Assembly (NCBI GenBank): GCA_052148435.1
Contig: JBKQIF010000031.1
Span: forward strand, 102,147 to 166,146
From: JBEKYD01 sp052148435
Lineage (GTDB): Bacteria; Acidobacteriota; Terriglobia; Bryobacterales; Bryobacteraceae
Direction: 5' to 3'
Length of the DNA: 64,000 bases
Shown: positions 58,906 through 64,000 of the stretch, one piece after another
Numbering within the stretch: the stretch's first letter is position 1
Layout: each line of letters begins with the position of its first letter
Translations under genes and position numbers: made by a program
Notes under the pieces: generated by a model
Told to the model about the DNA's origin: nothing
What the model saw: only the letters and a program-made list of their open reading frames with translations
Database searches by the model: none

Positions 58906-60276
58906 GTGCGGGTGCTGCTGATCTCGACCTACGAGCTGGGCCGTCAGCCGTTCGGGCTGGCTTCTCCGGCGGCGTGGTTGCGTGAAGAAGGGCACAATGT
59001 GGTGTGCGCCGACGTTTCGCGCGCGCCGCTGGCGGCCGCGGCGCTGGCCGAGGCGGAGCTGATTGCCTTCTTCCTTCCGATGCACACTGCCACGCGGCTG
59101 GCGCTGCGTTTGGTCGAGCGGATCCGCGCCTCGAGTCCCCGCGCCGTGCTATGCGCCTACGGGCTTTACGCGCCGCTGAGCGAAGCGATCTTGCGCCAGG
59201 CGGGCGTCGCCCACATCTTTGGAGGCGAATTCGAGCAGCCGCTGGTGGAGCTGTGCCGGACGCTGGAGGCCACCGGTAGGGCCGAGCCATCCAGGTTGGT
59301 CGTGCTCGATCGCCAGCAGTTTCGCGTGCCCGACCGGGCCGGGCTTCCGCCGCTGGCGTCCTATGCCCGCCTGGCCGTGGGCGGCGCGACTAAGACTGTG
59401 GGCTACGCCGAAGCCACCCGCGGCTGCAAACACTTGTGCCGGCATTGCCCGGTGGTTCCGGTGTACCAGGGCACGTTTCGCGTGGTGCAGGCGGAAGTGG
59501 TGCTGGAGGATATTCGCCGGCAGATCGCCGCCGGCGCCCAGCACATCACCTTCGGCGATCCGGATTTTTTCAACGCTCCCGGCCACGCGGTTCGGCTGGC
59601 GGAAGCCTTGCACCGCGAGTGGCCGGAGCTGACCTACGACGCGACCATCAAGATCGAGCACCTGCTGGCGCATCGCGATCTTGTGCCGGTGCTCGGCGCC
59701 ACCGGGTGCCTGTTCGTTACCAGCGCGGTGGAATCGCTGGACGATGCGGTGCTGGCCAGGCTGGCCAAGGGCCACACCCGTGCCGGTTTCCTGGAAGCCC
59801 TGGCGCTCACCCGTGCCGCCGGGCTTCCCCTGGCCCCGACGTTCATTCCTTTCCACCCCTGGACAACGCTGGCCGGCTACCACGCCTTTCTCAAAGAGAT
59901 CGCCGAGCTCGACCTGATCGATTCCGTCGCCCCCATCCAACTCGCCATCCGCCTGCTGATTCCGGAAGGCTCGCTGCTGCTGGAGTTGCCGGAAATCCGG
60001 CAGAGGGTTAGCGTTTTCGACAGGCGGTCGTTAGTTTACCGATGGCAAAGCGACGACCCCGCGCTGGATAGCCTGCAATCGGCGATTCAAACTTCGATTC
60101 AAGCCGAAGAACGCCGCCACGCCCGCCGAATTGACATTTTTCGCCAAATCTGGAGCGCCGCGCAGACCAGCGAGTTTCCCGACATCCCGCTCGCCGCCCG
60201 CGCCACGATTCCCTACCTCACCGAGCCCTGGTACTGTTGAGCGGAACCCTCCGAAGAGCAGTTAGCTCTTGTATAA
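58906..60276 (+). CDS. CUAEP-tail radical SAM selenoprotein
   Basis: A 456-residue protein if the TGA at 60238-60240 is read as selenocysteine (Sec445). The N-terminal half is a B12-binding-like fold (LLISTYELGRQPFGLASPAAW); the radical SAM cluster motif is CKHLCRHC near residue 178. The body ends in TEPWYC, then TGA, then AEPSEEQLALV and TAA at 60274. The resulting Cys-Sec-Ala-Glu-Pro tail is the hallmark of the CUAEP/CCAEP-tail radical SAM family, whose other members have Cys-Cys there. A hairpin lies just after the TGA. Start GTG 58906. The product of the family is not known to me. Confidence 0.88.
60238..60270 (+). promoter_or_regulatory. SECIS-like hairpin in the CUAEP gene
   Basis: AAGAGC (60254-60259) and GCUCUU (60265-60270) form a perfect 6-base stem with loop AGUUA. 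Nineteen bases separate the UGA from the loop, and a G stands in the first two loop positions. Both agree with published bacterial SECIS rules. Confidence 0.65.
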
Positions 60277-60299
60277 GACTACGATTGGCGGCGCGGCGC

Positions 60300-60491
60300 T
60301 TTGTGCATTTTTGTGCACGGGGTGAAGCTTGCCCGCGGGGAGGGCTGGGGCGAAAGCAGGTTCGTTGCGAAGAACGTAAGTAATTGAAATTGCTTTGGTT
60401 CGTCGTGGAGATGGCTTCGTTCGGTAACTCTCAGCCGAGCGAAGCCAATGGCTGTGGCGGCTGCCGTTTGTGCATTTTTGTGCATGGGGTG
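60300..60491. repeat. Two direct copies of a 25-base motif
   Basis: TTTGTGCATTTTTGTGCA followed by C/T and GGGGTG occurs at 60300-60324 and 60467-60491, 167 bases apart. Each copy contains a small TGCA dyad. The region 60277-60552 shows no gene; an antisense frame through both copies has no recognisable character. Confidence 0.65.
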
Positions 60492-60552
60492 CACTTCGCG
60501 GCTCTGAAACAAATCGTCCCGGAGGTTCTGCTCGACTACGACGATGGTGTCC

Positions 60553-61029
60553 CTACTTCTCTTCCCGGATTTGCTGACTCAGGTAGCGCTCGTAGCCGAT
60601 CTCGCCAATTTGATGGAGCTGCGCTTCCAGCCAATCGACGTGACCCTCTTCGGCCTTCAAAAGACGCTCGAACAACTCCCTTGAGGCATTGTCGCCTTCG
60701 TCACGAGCGATCCGGATTGCCCGGTTGTACAGCGCCGCGGCTTCCATTTCCAGCTTGAGATCGCTCTCGATCTGTTCCTTGACGTTCTGCCCCACGGTGA
60801 GTTTCACCAACTCGGTGAGGTTGGGCGTGCCGTCGAGAAACAGGATGCGTTCGATGAGCGCTTCGGCATGCGTCATTTCGACAATGGACAGCTTTTTGAT
60901 GTAGCCGCCGAATTTGTCATAGCGCCAGTTCTCGGACATTTCGGAATGGAGGAAGTATTGGTTGATGGCCGTCAACTCCTCCTTCAGGGCTTCATTCAAC
61001 GCAGCAATGACTTTGGGGTTGCCTCGCAT
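60553..61029 (-). CDS. bfr: Bacterioferritin
   Basis: A 158-residue iron-storage subunit. Ferroxidase ligands and the helix pattern are clear: LNEALKEELTAINQYFLHSEM, IVEMTHAEALIERILFLDG (with the haem-ligand Met beside His), LYNRAIRIARDEGD and ELFERLLKAEEGHVDWLEAQL. The length is typical. The ATG at 61029 is preferred over a longer open frame to 61473 that has no family character. Confidence 0.95.
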   Translation of the reverse strand: MRGNPKVIAALNEALKEELTAINQYFLHSEMSENWRYDKFGGYIKKLSIVEMTHAEALIERILFLDGTPNLTELVKLTVGQNVKEQIESDLKLEMEAAALYNRAIRIARDEGDNASRELFERLLKAEEGHVDWLEAQLHQIGEIGYERYLSQQIREEK

Positions 61030-61162
61030 AACCGGAGTTTCGGATAACGCCACCCGAAAGTCAAGCTCTTCGGAGCGGCCATTGGCCGATGATTCGGTCC
61101 CCTGCGGCCCGAAGAGCCGTTCCGCCGGGGATCTTCCCGGACGCGGCTTCTCAACCCACCGG

Positions 61163-62113
61163 TCAACAGGCGGCGTGGCGCAGACGGTCGAGCACGCCCG
61201 CCCATGGAGCGGTTTCCGGCGGTTGCTCGACGGCGATCCAATCGAGTCGTTCCCGGTCCAAACGATACAGGGTGGCGTAGAGCGCGGCGGCATAGGCGAG
61301 CGGGTCGCGCGGCATTTCGACTCCCAGGCGCAGCCATCGGCCGCGGCCTGGCGGGGTGGGGGCGCCGGGCGGCAACAGATGGAGCGGCGTGGAAGGCCGA
61401 TAGTGGCGAGCGTGCATGCCGGGAGAAGGGTGTGCGCCTTCGGCCGGCACGGCGAGAGTTTCGACCGGGCCAATCAGGGCTTCGATTTCCGGCAGCGGAA
61501 TCACACCCGGCCGCAGCAGGGTGGGCGGACCGGCGAGGGAAAGCACGGTGGATTCGATGCCCACGCGCGCCGGTCCGCCATCGAGCACATAATCGGCAAG
61601 CGCTTCCGGCACATGGCCGGCTGAGGTAGGAGAAAGCTCGGTGAATCGGTTGGCGCTGGGTGCGGCGATGGGAACGCCGGCTTGGCGAATCAGCGAGAGG
61701 GCCAGGGGATGCGCCGGGATGCGGATTCCCACCGTGCCCAGACCGGCCGTGACCACGTCGGGAATCTCCGGTTGCTTGGGCAGCACCAGGGTCAGCGGGC
61801 CGGGCCAATAATGCCGCGCCAGAGTCTCCGCCGCGGCGGGCCAGGCCGCCACGTAGCGCCTCGCCATTTCGATGGAATCCACGTGCACGATCATCGGGCT
61901 CGAGCGCGGGCGCCCTTTGGCGGCGAAGATCCGTTCCACGGCGGCGGCATCGAGAGCGTTGGCGCCCAGGCCATAGACGGTTTCGGTGGGAAACGCCACC
62001 AGGCGGCCGCCGCGGATGAAGCGGGCGGCTTCGGCGACGCTCACCGGGGATTCTCCGGGCCTGACGAGTGCAGCCCCTGGAAGTTCTGAAGAAATAGAGC
62101 CACAGATGAACAC
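61163..62113 (-). CDS. Threonylcarbamoyl-AMP synthase, Sua5 type
   Basis: A Sua5 enzyme of about 300-316 residues for the t6A modification of tRNA. The YrdC domain has LVAFPTETVYGLGANALD, KGRPRSSPMIVHV and GVPIAAPSANRFTELSPTS; the Sua5 extension has the linker PSPGMHARHYRP. The only upstream start is a GTG at 62113 that lies within a repeat; a GTG at 62044 with GGAG upstream is possible but would cut a well-aligned segment (ALVRPGESP). The true N-terminus is uncertain. Confidence 0.92.
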   Translation of the reverse strand: MFICGSISSELPGAALVRPGESPVSVAEAARFIRGGRLVAFPTETVYGLGANALDAAAVERIFAAKGRPRSSPMIVHVDSIEMARRYVAAWPAAAETLARHYWPGPLTLVLPKQPEIPDVVTAGLGTVGIRIPAHPLALSLIRQAGVPIAAPSANRFTELSPTSAGHVPEALADYVLDGGPARVGIESTVLSLAGPPTLLRPGVIPLPEIEALIGPVETLAVPAEGAHPSPGMHARHYRPSTPLHLLPPGAPTPPGRGRWLRLGVEMPRDPLAYAAALYATLYRLDRERLDWIAVEQPPETAPWAGVLDRLRHAAC

Positions 62114-62177
62114 AGATACACACAGATGACCGAATTACAGTACCTATCCGTGTTCATCTGTGTTTATCTGTGGCTCT
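62096..62177. repeat. Large inverted repeat between prfB and the Sua5 gene
   Basis: AGAGCCACAGATGAACACAG near 62096 is complementary to the end of the stretch at 62153-62177 (CTGTGTTTATCTGTGGCTCT). The inner arms match imperfectly. It is the widespread CACAGATGAACACAG type of dispersed palindrome. It lies three bases before the prfB stop and overlaps the proposed Sua5 start. Confidence 0.8.
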
Positions 62178-62179
62178 AA

Positions 62180-63314
62180 TCATTCTGGGACTTCGTCCTT
62201 GTCGTCGCCGGCGATTTTGCCGGTCTTGCGCCACACCAGGAAGGCGTGGATTAACGGGTCGAGGCCGCCTTCCAAAACGCGGTCCACGTCGCCCAGGGCA
62301 AGCTTGCTGCGCAGGTCTTTTACCAGGCGGTAGGGAGCCAGCACGTAGTTGCGGATCTGGCTGCCGAAATTAATTTCGAGCTTGGAATCCTCGGTCTTGC
62401 GCGTCTCGACGCGCTTTTTTTCCAGTTCGAACTCGTAGAGCCGCGCGCGCAGTTGCTTCATCGCCGAGTCGCGGTTCTTGTGCTGCGAGCGCTCGTTCTG
62501 GCACTGCACCACGATGCCGGTGGGGAAGTGGGTCATGCGGACCGCCGAATCGGTCATATTGACGTGCTGGCCGCCGGCGCCGGAAGAGCGAAAGGTATCG
62601 ATGCGCAGATCGTCCAGGTCGATTTCGATCTTGATTTCGTCGTCCACCTGCGGATAGACGAAGACGGAAGCGAAGGAAGTATGGCGGCGCGCGTTGGCGT
62701 CGAACGGCGAGATGCGCACCAGGCGGTGCACGCCGATCTCCGACTGCAGCAAGCCGTAGGCGTTGGGCCCGTTGACTTCGAAGGTGACGGATTTGATGCC
62801 CGCGCCCTCACCCTCCAGGCGGTCCGTGATCACGATCTGGAAGCCTTCCCGCTCCGCCCAGCGCAGGTACATGCGCAGCAGCATTTCGGCCCAATCCTGG
62901 CTTTCGGTGCCGCCCGCGCCGGGATGGATGGTGACGATGGCGTTGAGCGCGTCGTTCTCGCCGGAGAGCAGCATGGCGGTTTCGAGGCGCTCCAGCAGCT
63001 CGCCGTAGGGTTTGACTGCCTGCTCGATGTCGCCGGAGACGTTTTCGCCTTCGCGCGCCAGCTCGAACAGCGTGTCCATCTCCTCGGTGAGCGAGCGGAT
63101 GCGGCCGTCGTTGGCGATGGATTCCTCCAGCCGCTTGCGGTGCTGCATCACCTTCTGGCTCTTTTCCGGTTGCGACCAGAAGTCCGGTTGCCCGATCTGC
63201 TCTTCCAGTGTGGTTAGTTTGCGCTGAAGACCGGGAGCGTCAAAGATACCTCCGCAAGGCTAAAGCCTGTTCGCGGAGGGGCTGATATTCACGTTCCAAT
63301 TCTTCAGTTGTCAT
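62180..63314 (-). CDS. prfB: Peptide chain release factor 2, with programmed +1 frameshift
   Basis: RF2 made from two frames: codons 1-24 from ATG 63314 to CTT 63243, then a skip of T 63242, and the main frame 63241-62180 (377 residues in total). The SPF tripeptide that reads UAA/UGA is in VRISPFDANARRHTS, and the catalytic GGQ is in SSGAGGQHVNMTDS. The first frame ends TAT CTT TGA C, as in E. coli prfB. RF2 level controls the shift. This is noteworthy here because the organism also uses UGA for Sec. Confidence 0.94.
63239..63254 (-). promoter_or_regulatory. prfB frameshift site
   Basis: The minus strand reads CGGAGGTATCTTTGAC. The AGG acts as the internal Shine-Dalgarno, CTT is the slippery codon and TGA the recoded stop. 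This matches the known RF2 autoregulatory site nearly base for base. Confidence 0.92.
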
Positions 63315-63319
63315 GGGGA

Positions 63320-63916
63320 TCACTCTAATTCTAGCAGATACCCGGTCTTGCCCACATTTCTGGCGATGGTGCTGCCCATGCGGATTTCGACGCCCTCGGC
63401 TTCATGGATGTGGCCGCAGAAGAAGTACTCCGGCTGGACGGTTTCGATGAATTCGGCAATGGCGCGGGAACCGGCGTGCAAGCCGGGGCGCACCCGGTCG
63501 AGCGCGGTACCGTAGGGCGGCGCGTGGCAGATCAGCACCAGCGGGGAAAACTCGCGAAAGCGCTCCAGCCGGGCAGCCATCTGCGGCTCGCTGTATTCGC
63601 CGGGCGTGTTGAATGGCGTGGGGCTGGAATAGCCCAGGCCGGCCACGTGCCAGCGGCCGAGCTGCAGATGGCGCTGGTGAAAATCGTGCAATCCGTAGCG
63701 GGCGCACATGGCCGCCACCTGTTCGGCCGATTCGTGGTTGCCCGGCAGCACATAGACCTTGTCGCCGCGGCCGCTGAGGACTTCGCCGGCGCGCTCCAGT
63801 CCTTTGGCCCAGGTGCCCTGATCGCCGGCCGAAACGTAGAGGTCGGCTTCGACAGCCAGCAACCGTTCCAGGGTCTTCCAATCGTTGTGAATGTCGGAGA
63901 AAATCAGCAGCTTCAA
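63320..63916 (-). CDS. Calcineurin-like metallophosphoesterase
   Basis: A 198-residue cytoplasmic phosphoesterase. All metal motifs are in order: SDIHNDW (residue 7), GDQGTW (32), GNHES (59), CHAPP (about 130), CGHIHEAEG (about 167). It resembles YfcE/MJ0936-type or protein-phosphatase-like enzymes of short length. The substrate cannot be told. It ends 5 bases before the prfB start and is likely in the same operon as prfB. Confidence 0.9.
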   Translation of the reverse strand: MKLLIFSDIHNDWKTLERLLAVEADLYVSAGDQGTWAKGLERAGEVLSGRGDKVYVLPGNHESAEQVAAMCARYGLHDFHQRHLQLGRWHVAGLGYSSPTPFNTPGEYSEPQMAARLERFREFSPLVLICHAPPYGTALDRVRPGLHAGSRAIAEFIETVQPEYFFCGHIHEAEGVEIRMGSTIARNVGKTGYLLELE

Positions 63917-63960
63917 TTTCTAAGTACCCGATTTCGGAAATACGGCCACGTATTAAGAAA

Positions 63961-63986
63961 ACCGCTCCCTGGCGGTCGCGGCTCGG
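63961..63986. repeat. Dispersed repeat, second copy
   Basis: ACCGCTCCCTGGCGGTCGCG then GCTCGG resembles 12817-12841. CCGCTCCCTGGCGG is partly self-complementary. It lies near the window edge, where 84 bases hold no gene. Confidence 0.55.
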
Positions 63987-64000
63987 TTTGGCTTGTTTCC

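Noticed and set aside
61154..61165. The Sua5 gene ends Cys-TGA, followed by a few codons to a second TGA, like a C-terminal Cys-Sec tail.
   Set aside because: Sua5 proteins normally end at this point, the codons after the TGA (Pro-Val-Gly) have no family resemblance, and no hairpin starts within the proper distance before the second stop.
63252..63270. AGGCTTTAGCCT in the prfB leader resembles the REP core.
   Set aside because: It lies in the coding part of the first prfB frame, whose residues (EQALALRRYL) are plausible for RF2 leaders, so the match may be chance.

Overview
The window is a high-GC, gene-dense piece of a Gram-negative chromosome. Several features point to an acidobacterium of the Solibacter/Bryobacterales type: an orphan duplicated FtsX-type permease of the acidobacterial ADOP kind, lipid A genes (lpxA, lpxD), TolC and RND efflux parts, small secreted proteins of acidobacterial flavour, and many short palindromic repeats. 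This assignment is an inference from gene content; there is no rRNA here. I see no tRNA, rRNA, CRISPR array, phage or transposase gene.

Layout. 0-9.6 kb: ADOP permease, tandem-ACT protein, two TolC-like outer-membrane proteins, and a translationally coupled ECF sigma / anti-sigma-like / DUF4252 cluster. 9.6-13.9 kb: a rhamnose mini-locus (GH106 rhamnosidase divergent from a mutarotase), a STAS protein and a small secreted protein. 14-17.3 kb: rpmI-rplT-zapB-like-zapA, then two zinc-ribbon AIM24 proteins. 17.3-21 kb: a small island holding a TPR protein and a paralogue of its C-terminal domain, bracketed by a duplicated 3' end of an Rsm22-type methyltransferase gene. 21-28.6 kb: YciI-like protein, oligopeptidase B, an M19 dipeptidase-like protein, a double VOC protein, Maf and a Phd/VapC module. 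29-33.6 kb: pyruvate:ferredoxin oxidoreductase coupled to a DHOD-like flavoprotein. 33.6-41.1 kb: tandem palindromic repeats, anti-sigma/sigma/OsmC, and a divergent TolC-MFP-RND-DUF2892 operon with a palindromic operator candidate between them. 41.2-49.3 kb: folE and two PTPS/QueD paralogues, HigBA-like module, amino-acid permease, thiE, a NarL-type two-component system and a CDGSH protein. 49.4-56.4 kb: lpxA/lpxD, a DUF3179 protein, a large APC permease and the CCA-adding enzyme. 56.9-64 kb: moaA-nadA, a CUAEP-tail radical SAM protein, bacterioferritin, Sua5, prfB and a metallophosphoesterase.

The most striking property is recoding of UGA. Two genes that look prematurely stopped are better read as selenoproteins. 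The DUF3179 gene has an in-frame TGA exactly where a Cys of the family YCxLC motif is expected, followed by a hairpin with a GGUCU apical loop. The radical SAM protein runs through a TGA into a Cys-Sec-Ala-Glu-Pro tail, again with a hairpin just downstream. A third UGA is recoded by the classical +1 frameshift in prfB. The two selenoprotein candidates support each other and predict that the genome carries selA, selB, selC and selD, none of which lie in this window.
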